The translations under genes were made by a program, and so were the position numbers. From contig NZ_AZUI01000001.1 in the NCBI RefSeq assembly GCF_000526995.1, positions 4,506,001 to 4,570,000 on the forward strand: a stretch of 64,000 bases of DNA, given 5' to 3'. Numbering within the stretch: the first letter of the stretch is position 1; the number at the start of each line of letters is the position of its first letter. Below, in pieces: positions 25,427-34,339 of this stretch. Below the pieces are notes generated by a model. The model was given only the letters and a program-made list of their open reading frames with translations, ran no database searches and had not been told where the DNA came from. The stretch is from Lacrimispora indolis DSM 755. Its GTDB lineage: Bacteria > Bacillota > Clostridia > Lachnospirales > Lachnospiraceae.

Positions 25427-27535
25427 ATGTATTTTGAAGAGAGGGCCAGGGAGTTAGTCGGCCAGATGACCCTGGAAGAGAAGGCCTCCCAGCTAAGATT
25501 TGATGCCCCGGCAGTCAAAAGGCTGGGGATCCCCAGATACCACTGGTGGAATGAATCGCTTCACGGTGTGGCAAGGGCGGGGACTGCAACCATGTTTCCC
25601 CAGGCCATCGGTATGGCGGCCATATTTGACGAGGAGATGATGAAGGAGATCGGCACTGCGGCGGGCATGGAAGCAAGGGCAAAGTACAATGCTTATTCGG
25701 CCCTGGAAGACCGGGATATCTATAAAGGGCTGACCCTTTGGTCTCCCAATGTGAATATCTTCCGTGATCCCAGATGGGGAAGAGGTCATGAGACGTATGG
25801 AGAAGATCCATACCTTTCCGGCAGACTGGGCGTGGGATTCATACAGGGAATCCAGGGAGAGGGTGAATACTTACTGGCAGCAGCCTGTGCCAAGCACTTT
25901 GCGGTACACAGCGGACCGGAGGAACAGCGCCATACCTTTGATGCCAGAGTCAGCAAAAAGGATCTGTGGGAAACCTATCTGCCGGCCTTTGAAGCCTGCG
26001 TCTCCGAGGGTAAGGTGGAAGGGGTTATGGGAGCGTATAACAGGACCAACGGAGAGCCATGCTGCGGCAGCAAAACTCTGATACAGGATATTCTGAAAGA
26101 GAAGTGGAAGTTTGACGGATATTTTGTGTCGGATTGCTGGGCCATCAAGGATTTCCATGAAAACCATCATGTGACGGATACTGCCGCCCAGTCCGCGGCC
26201 ATGGCCCTGAGAAATGGCTGCGACATCAACTGCGGAAATACTTACCTGCATATTTTAAGTTCCTATGAACAGGGCCTGGTGACAGAGGAGGAGATTACAG
26301 AGGCAGCGGTCCATGCAATGCGCACCAGAATACGTCTGGGACTGTTTGATGAGGACTGCCCCTACAACCAGATTCCTTATGAGACGGTGGGATGCAAAAA
26401 ACATAGAAAGCTGGCCATCCGCGCAGCGGAAAAATCCATGGTTCTCTTAAAGAACGACGGGATTCTACCACTTGATAAGAAGCTTAAGAGGGTGGCTGTC
26501 ATCGGGCCAAATGCGGACAGCCGCTGGCCGCTCATCGCCAATTACCACGGCACAGCACCCCGTTATGTAACGGTACTGGATGGGATAGAAAATTTTCTTG
26601 ATGAGGATACTAGAATCTTTTACTCGGAAGGCTGCCATACCATGAAGGACCGTGTAGAACGGCTGGCACTGCCGGGAGACCGCATAAGCGAGGCGGTGGC
26701 TGCAGCTCTTGAAGCAGGGCTGGCCATTGTATGCGTGGGACTGGATGAGCGGTATGAGGGGGAACAGCAGGATCTGGGTAACCGTTTTGATGAGACGGTC
26801 AGTATGGCGGATAAGCCCTCACTGGCTCTTCCTGAATCCCAGCGCCGCCTGCTGACGGCACTCATAGAGACTGGTGTACCGCTGGTGGTGATAAATATGT
26901 CTGGAAGCGCAATGGACTTAGCGTGGCTGGACCAGGCGGAATGTGTGAAGGCAATCCTGCAGGCGTGGTATCCCGGTGCTGAAGGCGGAACGGCCGTAGC
27001 CAGAATCCTATTTGGGGAGACCAGCCCATCAGGCAGGCTTCCAGTCACCTTTTATCGGTCTGAGAAGGAGCTTCCTCCCTATGAGGACTACAGCATGAAA
27101 AACCGGACCTACCGGTATATGAAAGAAGAAGCCCTTTATCCCTTTGGATTCGGCCTTTCCTATTCCAGCTTCCGGTACAGGGATTTAGAGTGCGTCCCTG
27201 CAGATGGCGGCAGTGTGTCCGTATCCGTGAAGGTCAGGAATGAAGGGCCGGCAGATGGCGAGGAGGTGGTTCAGGTGTATGTGAAGAACCTGGATTCTTC
27301 TCTAGCAGTGAGGAACCATTCTCTGTATGCCTTTGCCAGGGTGAGTCTTGCAAAGGGACAGGAGAGGAAGGTAAGCTTTTCTCTTCCAGGTCTTGCTTTC
27401 TGCGTGGTGGACCAGGACGGGAACCGTAAGCTGGATGGATACCGGTTTGATATATATGCAGGCGGAAGCCAGCCTGACAGTAGGAGCTGTCTGCTTATGG
27501 GGGCTAAACCTTTAAAAACCCGGGTGGAGTTATAA
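25427..27535 (+). CDS. GH3 family beta-glycosidase
   Basis: A 702-residue cytoplasmic GH3 enzyme with the (beta/alpha)8 domain, an alpha/beta sandwich domain and a C-terminal fibronectin-III-like domain (from about 600, SSLAVRNHSLYAFARVSL). The nucleophile is probably Asp236 in GYFVSDCWAI; usual GH3 beta-glucosidases have SDW, so Cys after the Asp is a small deviation. LWSPNVNIFRDPRWGRGHE and CAKHFAVHSGPE are substrate-site signatures common to the beta-xylosidase/beta-glucosidase branch. No signal peptide. It probably releases single sugars from oligosaccharides brought in by the importer encoded just upstream. Glucose or xylose specificity cannot be separated by eye. Confidence 0.9.
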   Translation: MYFEERARELVGQMTLEEKASQLRFDAPAVKRLGIPRYHWWNESLHGVARAGTATMFPQAIGMAAIFDEEMMKEIGTAAGMEARAKYNAYSALEDRDIYKGLTLWSPNVNIFRDPRWGRGHETYGEDPYLSGRLGVGFIQGIQGEGEYLLAAACAKHFAVHSGPEEQRHTFDARVSKKDLWETYLPAFEACVSEGKVEGVMGAYNRTNGEPCCGSKTLIQDILKEKWKFDGYFVSDCWAIKDFHENHHVTDTAAQSAAMALRNGCDINCGNTYLHILSSYEQGLVTEEEITEAAVHAMRTRIRLGLFDEDCPYNQIPYETVGCKKHRKLAIRAAEKSMVLLKNDGILPLDKKLKRVAVIGPNADSRWPLIANYHGTAPRYVTVLDGIENFLDEDTRIFYSEGCHTMKDRVERLALPGDRISEAVAAALEAGLAIVCVGLDERYEGEQQDLGNRFDETVSMADKPSLALPESQRRLLTALIETGVPLVVINMSGSAMDLAWLDQAECVKAILQAWYPGAEGGTAVARILFGETSPSGRLPVTFYRSEKELPPYEDYSMKNRTYRYMKEEALYPFGFGLSYSSFRYRDLECVPADGGSVSVSVKVRNEGPADGEEVVQVYVKNLDSSLAVRNHSLYAFARVSLAKGQERKVSFSLPGLAFCVVDQDGNRKLDGYRFDIYAGGSQPDSRSCLLMGAKPLKTRVEL

Positions 27536-27575
27536 GAGGGACTGTGTGAAAGAAAGCTGAAGAAGGAGAGATAAA

Positions 27576-29015
27576 ATGGATTTATTACAGGTAAGAAATG
27601 GTGTAATCGTGGGTGAATCTGGAAATCCTGTATACCTTCGCGGAACCTGCGTGGGGGGCTGGATGAACATGGAGGATTTTATCAACGGATATCCGGGTAC
27701 TGAGAGCGGGATGAAAAGAGAGATGGCCAAGGCACTTGGTGCAGGAAAGGCAGAATTGTTCTTTGAGACCATCCTTGACAATTTTCTGGCTGAGGAGGAT
27801 ATCCGGCTGATCCGGGAAACCGGGGCCAACTGCATCCGAATTCCTTTGAGTTACCGGCATTTTGAGGATGACCAGAATCCCTTTATATATAAGGAAGAGG
27901 GATTTAAACGGCTGGATGCCGTACTGGATGCCTGCGAACGCCAGAGGGTCTACGTAATCCTGGATATGCATGCTTTGTCCGGCTGGCAGAACTGCCACTG
28001 GCACAGTGATAACGAACGGGGAGCGGCTCTTCTCTGGAGCTTCCGCCATTTTCAGGAACGGATCATTGCGCTTTGGGAAGTGATTGCACAAAGGTATAAG
28101 GGCAGAAGTGCGGTGGCAGGCTACGACCTGATGAATGAGCCATCCACAGGAACGCCCACCGGCGAACATGCCTATGACTTTTACGAGTTCTATCAGTCGG
28201 ACTGGAAGGCAATCAACAAACTGTACCGGGAGATAGCAGATGCGGTTCGTAGAATTGATAAAAAGCACATCCTGTTTCTGGAGGGGGATAATTATTCCAG
28301 GAATTTTGAAGGGCTTGAGAAGCCTTTTGAGGATAATCTGGTATACAGCAGCCATAACTATATACCTCCGGGATATGGGCCGGGGACGTACCCGGGATAT
28401 TATGGCGGGGTGTACTGGGATAAGAATAAGCAGAGGGCTGAGTTCCTTAACCACCAGGGGACACAGTTTGCCTTAAAACACCATGTACCTCTGTGGGTAG
28501 GGGAGTTCGGTTCTCAGTATCATGGTTTTTTGGAGGAGCTTCCATACCGCCTGGCATCTATGGAGGATCAGCTGGATATTTACAACACGTATGGAGTCCA
28601 CTGGACCACCTGGACCTATAAGGATCCGGGGATTATGGGATGGGTATTCTTAGATCCGGAAAGCGAATATATGAAGATTATCCAGCCGGTCCAGGAACAA
28701 AAACGCATCCTGGGAGCTGAGAATTTTGTCGCAGATTATGCAGGGGCGGCGGAGGGCAGAAAGAAATCCCGCGCGCTTGCCGATTATATCCTGGATGTGA
28801 TGGGAGAAACCAGGATTGACAAAGCTTCCAATGCGTTTGTGATGAATTACGGGGTGCTTAACGGCTATGCGGGCGCTATGCTGCAGCCGGCTTACGCCAG
28901 GCGTTTTGCCGGATACAGTGAGGATGACTTAGAGCGTATTGCCGGAGGCTTCAAGCTGGAAAACTGCGTTAAGAACCAGCCTTATCTGAATCTTCTGAAA
29001 CATATGCTGCATTGA
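27576..29015 (+). CDS. GH5-type glycoside hydrolase, cytoplasmic
   Basis: A 479-residue GH5 enzyme without signal peptide. Acid/base Glu188 is in GYDLMNEP and nucleophile Glu310 in VGEFGSQY. It is clearly paralogous to the leftward GH5 gene at 4866-6335: the first 40 residues differ at few positions and both have the same block order, including DMHALSGWQNCHWHSDNE and WTTWTYKDPGIMGW. The start follows AGAAGGAGAG. It sits after GH3 in the same operon, so the pair may act together, GH5 on internal linkages and GH3 on ends. The C-terminal 90 residues form a helical domain shared by both paralogues. Confidence 0.87.
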   Translation: MDLLQVRNGVIVGESGNPVYLRGTCVGGWMNMEDFINGYPGTESGMKREMAKALGAGKAELFFETILDNFLAEEDIRLIRETGANCIRIPLSYRHFEDDQNPFIYKEEGFKRLDAVLDACERQRVYVILDMHALSGWQNCHWHSDNERGAALLWSFRHFQERIIALWEVIAQRYKGRSAVAGYDLMNEPSTGTPTGEHAYDFYEFYQSDWKAINKLYREIADAVRRIDKKHILFLEGDNYSRNFEGLEKPFEDNLVYSSHNYIPPGYGPGTYPGYYGGVYWDKNKQRAEFLNHQGTQFALKHHVPLWVGEFGSQYHGFLEELPYRLASMEDQLDIYNTYGVHWTTWTYKDPGIMGWVFLDPESEYMKIIQPVQEQKRILGAENFVADYAGAAEGRKKSRALADYILDVMGETRIDKASNAFVMNYGVLNGYAGAMLQPAYARRFAGYSEDDLERIAGGFKLENCVKNQPYLNLLKHMLH

Positions 29016-29040
29016 TAAATATCCGTTGTTCTGTTAAAAT
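29012..29040 (+). promoter_or_regulatory. possible internal promoter before the RbsC-like gene
   Basis: TTGATA and TAAAAT are 17 bases apart, starting just at the stop of GH5. It could let the RbsC/RbsB-like pair be expressed apart from the GH genes. Confidence 0.45.
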
Positions 29041-29099
29041 TAGATGTGATAATATGTAAATAAGCAGCCGGGAATAACGGAAAGAGGAGAGAGCTTGGG

Positions 29100-30059
29100 A
29101 TGAGGAAAAAGATAGTCTGGAAAGAAAAAATGGCTGAATACTGGATGATTGGACTTTTACTCTTCCTGGTGGCTGTGTTCTCTTATATGTTACCGGTATT
29201 TGCCACCAGAGGGAACCTTGCCAGCTTCCTGCGTTCCATGCCTATTTTGGGAATTGCCACGCTGGGGGTGGCAATGCTCATGATCTCTGGCGGAATTGAC
29301 TTATCCTGCGGGGCCATTATGGCCTGTGCAGGGACGGCGGCTGCGTATCTGGCGGTGCGGGGAATGCATCCGGCAGCATGCCTGGCTCTTGGAATCCTCT
29401 GCGGCGGTGCATGGGGACTTCTCAACGGGTTTCTGATTACACGGTTTGAGCTTAAGCCGTTTATAGTGACCGTAGGAAGCAATTATATGATCCGTGGGCT
29501 GACCCAGATGTTCACAGGGGGCATTTTGATCAGCGGCCTGCCAGGCTGGTTCTACCACATTTCCAACACCCATCTGCTGGGCAATATCCTCTATTCCAAC
29601 TTTCTTATCTTCCTGATTCTGGCAGTGGCAGTTGTCCTTGTTATGAAATGTACCATATTCGGCCGATACTGCTATGCCGTAGGCTCCAGTAAGAAGGCCA
29701 GCAGTCTGGCCGGCATCCAGGTAAAACGGCACCTTCTGAAGGTCTACTTTATTGAAGGGGCCTTTGCGGGGATTGCGGGAATCATCCTGATGTCCTACTT
29801 GAACGTGGGCGCCTCCAGTGAGGCTATGGGGCTGGAAGCATATGCCATCGCTGCTGTGATTATCGGCGGGATCCGGTTTGAAGGAGGGGCAGGAGGCATC
29901 GTTCGTGCGGTACTGGGGCTGCTTATTATAGAAGTGTTTAAAAACGGTATGAATGCGGCCGGTTTAAATACTTACGGGCAGCAGGCTGTTACAGGGCTTA
30001 TGATTCTGGCGGCGATCGTGATGGACTATTTTCGGAAGAAGAGGGAAGAATCGGCATGA
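29100..30059 (+). CDS. ribose-type (RbsC/CUT2) ABC permease
   Basis: A 319-residue membrane protein of the BPD_transp_2 family with eight to ten hydrophobic segments. Characteristic phrases are MLMISGGIDLSCGAIMACAG, TRFELKPFIVTVGSNYMIRGL, and YAVGSSKKASSLAGIQVKRH, the region that contacts the ATPase in RbsC proteins. It overlaps by four bases with an RbsB-like lipoprotein, but no RbsA-type ATPase is adjacent, which is unusual because rbsA normally sits with rbsC. The only RbsA-like gene in the window is the degenerate one at 18055-19452 in the divergent operon. It could be an importer with a distant ATPase or part of a sensor. Confidence 0.88.
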   Translation: MRKKIVWKEKMAEYWMIGLLLFLVAVFSYMLPVFATRGNLASFLRSMPILGIATLGVAMLMISGGIDLSCGAIMACAGTAAAYLAVRGMHPAACLALGILCGGAWGLLNGFLITRFELKPFIVTVGSNYMIRGLTQMFTGGILISGLPGWFYHISNTHLLGNILYSNFLIFLILAVAVVLVMKCTIFGRYCYAVGSSKKASSLAGIQVKRHLLKVYFIEGAFAGIAGIILMSYLNVGASSEAMGLEAYAIAAVIIGGIRFEGGAGGIVRAVLGLLIIEVFKNGMNAAGLNTYGQQAVTGLMILAAIVMDYFRKKREESA

Positions 30060-31051
30060 GAATGTTTAAAATTGGGGTAATCGGAATGGCGGTATGCCTT
30101 TTGGTATCCGGATGCGGGAGGCAGCCCGCCGACGCTTTTAAACGGCAGGAAGGGAAGACTCTGTATTTGATTGCATTGAATGAAGAAGGACCTTATTGGA
30201 AGCCGCTGATACAAAGCGCGCAGGAGCAGGCAAAGAAGCGGGGATGTTCTCTGATCATAAAAGCCGGGCTGCCTGGGGATTCCTCACGGCCCCAGAAGCT
30301 GATTGAAATGGTCCAGGAGGCGATCGATCAGAAGGCAGACGGCATTGCTATGGCAGCCTTAGAACCGGAGATGTTTGATATAAAAGCGGCGGAGGCAATG
30401 GCTGCCGGAATCAAAGTAGTCACCTATGATACGGACATCAGGACTTTAAACAACCGGCTGGCATATATCGGAACCAATAATTATGAAGCCGGAATGGAAC
30501 TGGGAAGACGGGGAGCCGAAGACTTAAAAGCCCGGGGAATTACCGGGGGGAGGCTGACGGCCGTTACCTACAGTGGTTCCGCTCAGAACATGACCGAGCG
30601 TTACAGGGGGCTGAAGGACGGTTTTAACCAGGCGATGGAGCAGGAGGCCGCCCAGTTTACCTGGTGTACCTGGATTATAAACGACCTAAGCGTATCCAGG
30701 GCAAAAGAGCAATTGGAGACACAGATCATATCATATCCTGACTTAAAGGCGGTGTTCACTCTGGGAACAGAGTCTGTCATTACCGGAACCATGGAAGCTA
30801 TCAAATTCCAGAATCTGCAGGGAACTCTGTACCACTATGGATTCGATTATTCCCCTACTCTGGCAGCCGGTGTGGATGAGGGCCTGATTACAGGCATCGT
30901 GGACCAGAACTGCCAGGTGATAGGCAGGACACTGGTGGACAAACTGGCGGACGCAGTGGAAGGGAGAGAGATCGGGAAGGAATACTTAATTGACGTGACA
31001 TGGATAGAAGCTAAGGATATAAAAGCGTATGAAGAGAAATCGGAGAGGTAA
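30056..31051 (+). CDS. RbsB-like sugar-binding lipoprotein
   Basis: A 331-residue periplasmic-binding-protein type 1 domain with a short lipoprotein signal (lipobox VSGC, Cys20). The fold pattern is visible in LYLIALNEEGPYWKPLIQSA, EAIDQKADGIAMAALEPEM, IKVVTYDTDI and YIGTNNYEAGMELGRRGAE, as in ribose and autoinducer-2 binding proteins. It overlaps the permease gene (ATGA). Ligand is unknown. The cognate ATPase is missing nearby, so the protein may feed signal rather than bulk transport. Members of this family in Lachnospiraceae are often located near YesM/YesN systems. Confidence 0.88.
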   Translation: MRMFKIGVIGMAVCLLVSGCGRQPADAFKRQEGKTLYLIALNEEGPYWKPLIQSAQEQAKKRGCSLIIKAGLPGDSSRPQKLIEMVQEAIDQKADGIAMAALEPEMFDIKAAEAMAAGIKVVTYDTDIRTLNNRLAYIGTNNYEAGMELGRRGAEDLKARGITGGRLTAVTYSGSAQNMTERYRGLKDGFNQAMEQEAAQFTWCTWIINDLSVSRAKEQLETQIISYPDLKAVFTLGTESVITGTMEAIKFQNLQGTLYHYGFDYSPTLAAGVDEGLITGIVDQNCQVIGRTLVDKLADAVEGREIGKEYLIDVTWIEAKDIKAYEEKSER

Positions 31052-31052
31052 T

Positions 31053-31199
31053 ATGAAAAAGAAACGTGGGGCCCGGCGAGGGATTGCCTGGGGAAACGCA
31101 AAAGGGAGGCAGTGGAAAGCAGGAGACCTGGACTATTTCTTTTGCAGGTTTGTAACAGATAAAAGATTTGTTTTACAGTTAATGGAAAATATTGTATAA
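31053..31199 (+). CDS. small basic ORF after the RbsB-like gene
   Basis: A 48-codon frame starting at ATG two bases after the RbsB-like stop, with GGAGAGG in front. The product begins KKKRGARRG and is strongly basic; no domain is recognised. It could be the remnant of a longer third gene of the operon, because its 3' end overlaps the strong promoter of the next unit. Weak case as a real protein. Confidence 0.35.
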   Translation: MKKKRGARRGIAWGNAKGRQWKAGDLDYFFCRFVTDKRFVLQLMENIV

Positions 31200-31200
31200 T
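31172..31200 (+). promoter_or_regulatory. promoter of the DUF4190-DUF975 pair
   Basis: TTTACA and TATAAT are exactly 17 bases apart, about 115 bases before the DUF4190 start. Confidence 0.75.
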
Positions 31201-31316
31201 TGCCATATTGCTGGAATAAAATTCATATTCCAACAATCGGCTGGATGGCGCAAAAGGCATGCGACTTTTATCAGAAGCTGTATTGCAATATTATGAGAAA
31301 AAGGGAGATGATAAAA

Positions 31317-31664
31317 ATGGATCAGGATAATCAAGAGAATTCCTGGCAGGACAGGCAGGAAGGGAATCAGGAGGTTGTTTATGAGCAGCCTGAGAAAGCG
31401 GCCCAGAGCAATATGGCCCTTGCATCCCTGGTCATGGGGATCCTGGGAATTATAACCTCCTGCTGCTGTTACGGAGGCTTGATTTTTGGAAGCCTTGGAA
31501 TCCTGTTTGCCCTGCTTTCCAGGACGGAAGAAAAGCTGGAAGGCTATGCAAAGGCAGGCCTTGTCACTTCATCTATTGCCATTGTGCTGGTTGTATTGGT
31601 TATAATCGTATTTATCGGTATTTCGGCTATGAGTGATTTGGGGTTAGGAGGTGTGTTTTCGTGA
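31317..31664 (+). CDS. DUF4190-like small membrane protein
   Basis: A 115-residue protein with a polar Gln/Glu/Asp-rich N-terminus (about 38 residues) and two hydrophobic segments. The block MALASLVMGILGIITSCCCYGG followed by GLIFGSLGILFALLSR and YAKAGLVTSSIAIVL is the DUF4190 pattern. The chosen ATG follows AAGGGAG; 39 earlier in-frame codons lie in the promoter leader and lack a ribosome site. It overlaps the next gene by four bases. Function is unknown. Confidence 0.75.
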   Translation: MDQDNQENSWQDRQEGNQEVVYEQPEKAAQSNMALASLVMGILGIITSCCCYGGLIFGSLGILFALLSRTEEKLEGYAKAGLVTSSIAIVLVVLVIIVFIGISAMSDLGLGGVFS

Positions 31665-32485
31665 AGACTTCATCATCAGAACTTAAAAAGCGTGCAAGGC
31701 GGAACTTAAAAGGCGGATACGGCCTGTGCATTGGTGCCCAATTTCTTGCAGGGGCAGTTCTTGTGGTCATTTCCCTGGTGTATGTATTGACATCATTTTC
31801 CATGGGGCTGGTGAAAGATCCTTTTTCCGCCGGAATAAACAGCACATTTGCGGGAAATATGGCTTTGAGGGCAGGGATTTATTTATCCTTTCTGGTGATC
31901 CTTTCCGTATACAGCCTTTTAATACCCGGAACCCTTAAGATTTATCTGAATATGAGTACCGGCCATAAGGCCAGGCTGTCTGATCTGCTTTTTGCATTTC
32001 AGAATAAACCGCATAAATTCATTGGACTTTATTTATTAAATGTTTTAATTGGATTTATATGGGCTATCCCGTATTTCGTGGTGCTTGCTGTTGCATTGAT
32101 CACTGATTTCATACCGGTCATGGTGGTATTGCTGGTGCTTACGTATCTGTTTCTGCTCATTGGAAGCATCTTTACAATGCTGTGCTTATCCCAGTCCATG
32201 TATATCCTCATTGAATCTCCGGATCAGAGGGTATGGAGGTGCCTTAAGGAAAGCGCACATATGATGAAAGGAAATAAAGGCAGGTTTTTTTATCTTTGTA
32301 TAAGCTTTTCCGGCATGATCATCCTGGGATACTGTTCCCTTGGGATCGGTTTTCTTTGGATATTCCCTTATATCTATGCTACCATGACAGAGTATTATCT
32401 GGATCTTAAGGGGCAGTTTTCCCATAACTCCTTTGGAGGCGTTGAGGAAGCCTTTTCTCAGTCCATGTGGGAAAATCAGTGGTAG
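31661..32485 (+). CDS. DUF975 family integral membrane protein
   Basis: A 274-residue protein of about six membrane segments. The N-terminus SSELKKRARRNLKGGYGLCI resembles the conserved opening of DUF975 (LK..AR..L.GNY), and the C-terminus has a region typical for the family (YILIESPDQRVWRCLKESAHMM). The start is GTG, overlapping the previous stop as GTGA, with TAGGAGG upstream. The function of DUF975 proteins is unknown. It is the last chromosomal gene before the prophage. Confidence 0.8.
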   Translation: MKTSSSELKKRARRNLKGGYGLCIGAQFLAGAVLVVISLVYVLTSFSMGLVKDPFSAGINSTFAGNMALRAGIYLSFLVILSVYSLLIPGTLKIYLNMSTGHKARLSDLLFAFQNKPHKFIGLYLLNVLIGFIWAIPYFVVLAVALITDFIPVMVVLLVLTYLFLLIGSIFTMLCLSQSMYILIESPDQRVWRCLKESAHMMKGNKGRFFYLCISFSGMIILGYCSLGIGFLWIFPYIYATMTEYYLDLKGQFSHNSFGGVEEAFSQSMWENQW

Positions 32486-32506
32486 AACCGTGTCATACGG
32501 GATGTG

Positions 32507-32544
32507 TGCGCATAGAATACACTAAGGAGGTGTATCTATGCGCA
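32507..32544 (+). terminator. hairpin after the DUF975 gene
   Basis: TGCGCATAGAATACAC pairs with GTGTATCTATGCGCA, leaving one bulged A and a seven-base loop; three T follow. It is the likely terminator of the last host transcript and lies a few tens of bases from the prophage border. Confidence 0.65.
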
Positions 32545-32584
32545 TTTGTGAGTATATGCTAAAATGGTATCAGTATTTGACACA
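32545..32584. other. probable left prophage boundary (attL region)
   Basis: Between the host terminator and the stop codon of the leftward serine integrase. Large serine integrases are usually encoded next to the attachment site, so the crossover should be in or near this stretch. The right boundary lies beyond the window, so the core cannot be defined from here. Confidence 0.45.
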
Positions 32585-34150
32585 CTAAATTTTCGGATAA
32601 ATTTTAAGGTTAAAATCTGGGATTTCTTTCTTGGTTCCGCGCTTTTCTTTTGAATATTCAACCTTTTCCAAGACCTCCTTTAATAAAGTATTTTGTTCTT
32701 CTGGTGTTAACGTATTAAAATTATCTAGTAAAAACTCTATTTTCGGTATTAGCAACGTTCTTTTTTTCTCAAAATCCTCTTGGCGTTTTTGTTGTTTAAG
32801 TAGTTCATCTAGTGCATTTTGTGCGGAATTTATTTCCTCTCTTATTTTTTCCACCCTATTCTTCAGTGTATCTGCATCATAGACCCCTGTCTCAAATGCC
32901 TCATATGCCTTGTCTAACCGTTTTTTGTGCTTATCTATAAAATCCATAGTCTCATTTATTTTGGTCTGCGTAATAGCTATTCCAACAACTGAAAGTTGAG
33001 GAGAGGAAATGGAGATGCGATAATCAGCAAGCCAAGATCTCAATGCTAACATTAATTTATCAATTACATCATCAACAGCGGCTCCGGGCATATCGCATTT
33101 CTTACATAAGAACAATTCTTGTTTAATTCTTCCACTAACTGGACGGCGAATCATTGTATACCCACAGCCTTGGCATTTTAGAAGTCCAGCAAGAGGATTT
33201 TTGATTGTTCCACTTAGCCAAACAGGGGGTTTAGATCGAGAATTGAATACTTTTTGTGCCAGATCAAAGGTTTCTTTATCAATGATAGGTTCATGTAATG
33301 CAGGAAAATAATCACAATCTTTGTTGATTGGCGTAGAATTTTTAACAGTGCCATTAGTCATGACCTTGACTATTTTGCGTCTGCCAGCTGGTATTTCTCC
33401 AATATATGTTCGATTAAGCAAGATATCACGTATGACGTTATGAGCCCATGTCTCACTATACCTAGGCTTAATAAACATTTTGTCCAGTGTTTTACCGATA
33501 GCAGTAACACTGATAGGTTTATTATAGGTTTCTGGAGTTCCTGCAGTATACATAGCATAAATCAAACGCACAATTTCTGCTTCTTCGGGAACTATTTTAA
33601 GGCTATAGCCTTTTTGTCCCTTTAGTTTATAGCGTTCATACCCAAATGGTGCTTTTCCCCAAGGCCATTTCCCTTCCTTGGCAGTGTTGTATTTTCCATC
33701 TCGTAATCGCCTACGAATTGTTTTATATTCGCGCCGGCTCATGAAAAGTCCAAATTCAGCATACTCCTCATCAAACTCATTGTTGGGATCGAAGGTTTTC
33801 ATCGGAGTAATTATCTTTGTATTGCCATATTTGAAAGTTTCCATAATGAGCCCCTGGTCCCTTGTATCTCCACGAGCCAAACGTTCCAGTTCTACGACTA
33901 GAACACCATTCGGTTGATCGTTTTCAATATCGGTAAGCAAACGCATCATTTCTGGCCTTGCGGCAATAGTTTCTCCGGACACAACCTCGCGATAAACTTT
34001 AGAAATTGAAATTCCTAAATGGTTAGCGAGCTCCTTCAAACGGTTCTCATGTCTAGCTAAAGTCTCGCCTTCTCCGTGTGCCTCTGCTTCTACATCTTCA
34101 CGTGACTTGCGTAAGTACATATAATACTTACCATTGGGATCTAGCGTCAA
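32585..34150 (-). CDS. large serine recombinase (phage integrase)
   Basis: A 521-residue integrase that recombines attP and attB. The catalytic Ser16 lies in YMYLRKSRED, followed by the resolvase domain (VSGETIAARPEMMRLL, LVVELERLARG), a Recombinase domain (about 165-275, with GKAPFGYERY), a zinc ribbon (CQGCGY and CKKCDMPG) and a C-terminal coiled coil (RVEKIREEINSAQNALDEL). The TTG start is chosen because AAGGAG lies nine bases in front of it; an ATG nine bases further up touches that site directly and one 51 bases up has none. It reads toward the left prophage edge. Confidence 0.93.
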   Translation of the reverse strand: MTLDPNGKYYMYLRKSREDVEAEAHGEGETLARHENRLKELANHLGISISKVYREVVSGETIAARPEMMRLLTDIENDQPNGVLVVELERLARGDTRDQGLIMETFKYGNTKIITPMKTFDPNNEFDEEYAEFGLFMSRREYKTIRRRLRDGKYNTAKEGKWPWGKAPFGYERYKLKGQKGYSLKIVPEEAEIVRLIYAMYTAGTPETYNKPISVTAIGKTLDKMFIKPRYSETWAHNVIRDILLNRTYIGEIPAGRRKIVKVMTNGTVKNSTPINKDCDYFPALHEPIIDKETFDLAQKVFNSRSKPPVWLSGTIKNPLAGLLKCQGCGYTMIRRPVSGRIKQELFLCKKCDMPGAAVDDVIDKLMLALRSWLADYRISISSPQLSVVGIAITQTKINETMDFIDKHKKRLDKAYEAFETGVYDADTLKNRVEKIREEINSAQNALDELLKQQKRQEDFEKKRTLLIPKIEFLLDNFNTLTPEEQNTLLKEVLEKVEYSKEKRGTKKEIPDFNLKIYPKI

Positions 34151-34294
34151 TTGTATCATCTCCTTGTTAAATGTACGTAAAAAAGGGCATAAAAATAACA
34201 CCCATTGACCGGTTGCACCAAGGATGTTATAATGCGAGTGTCATACTGGTATTATATATTCTGGTGTTAACCGGATAATAGTATCTCTGCAAAG

Positions 34295-34326
34295 CCGTTC
34301 GGTGTTGGTAGCACTGGGCGGTTTTT
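34295..34326 (+). terminator. hairpin with T-run between integrase and PH-domain gene
   Basis: CCGTTCGGTG pairs with CACTGGGCGG, with G-U pairs and one mismatch, and is followed by TTTTT on the plus strand. Both flanking genes are on the minus strand, where the T-run is absent, so the element may be a structured part of the leftward leader instead of a terminator. Confidence 0.4.
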
Positions 34327-34339
34327 GCTGTTTATTAGT

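Noticed and set aside
27530..28454. Long minus-strand frames opposite the second GH5 gene
   Set aside because: Antisense to conserved GH5 motifs, with no family resemblance; produced by codon bias of the real gene.
32631..33917. Plus-strand frames inside the serine integrase region
   Set aside because: Low-complexity Ser/Phe-rich products antisense to the integrase; no ribosome sites.
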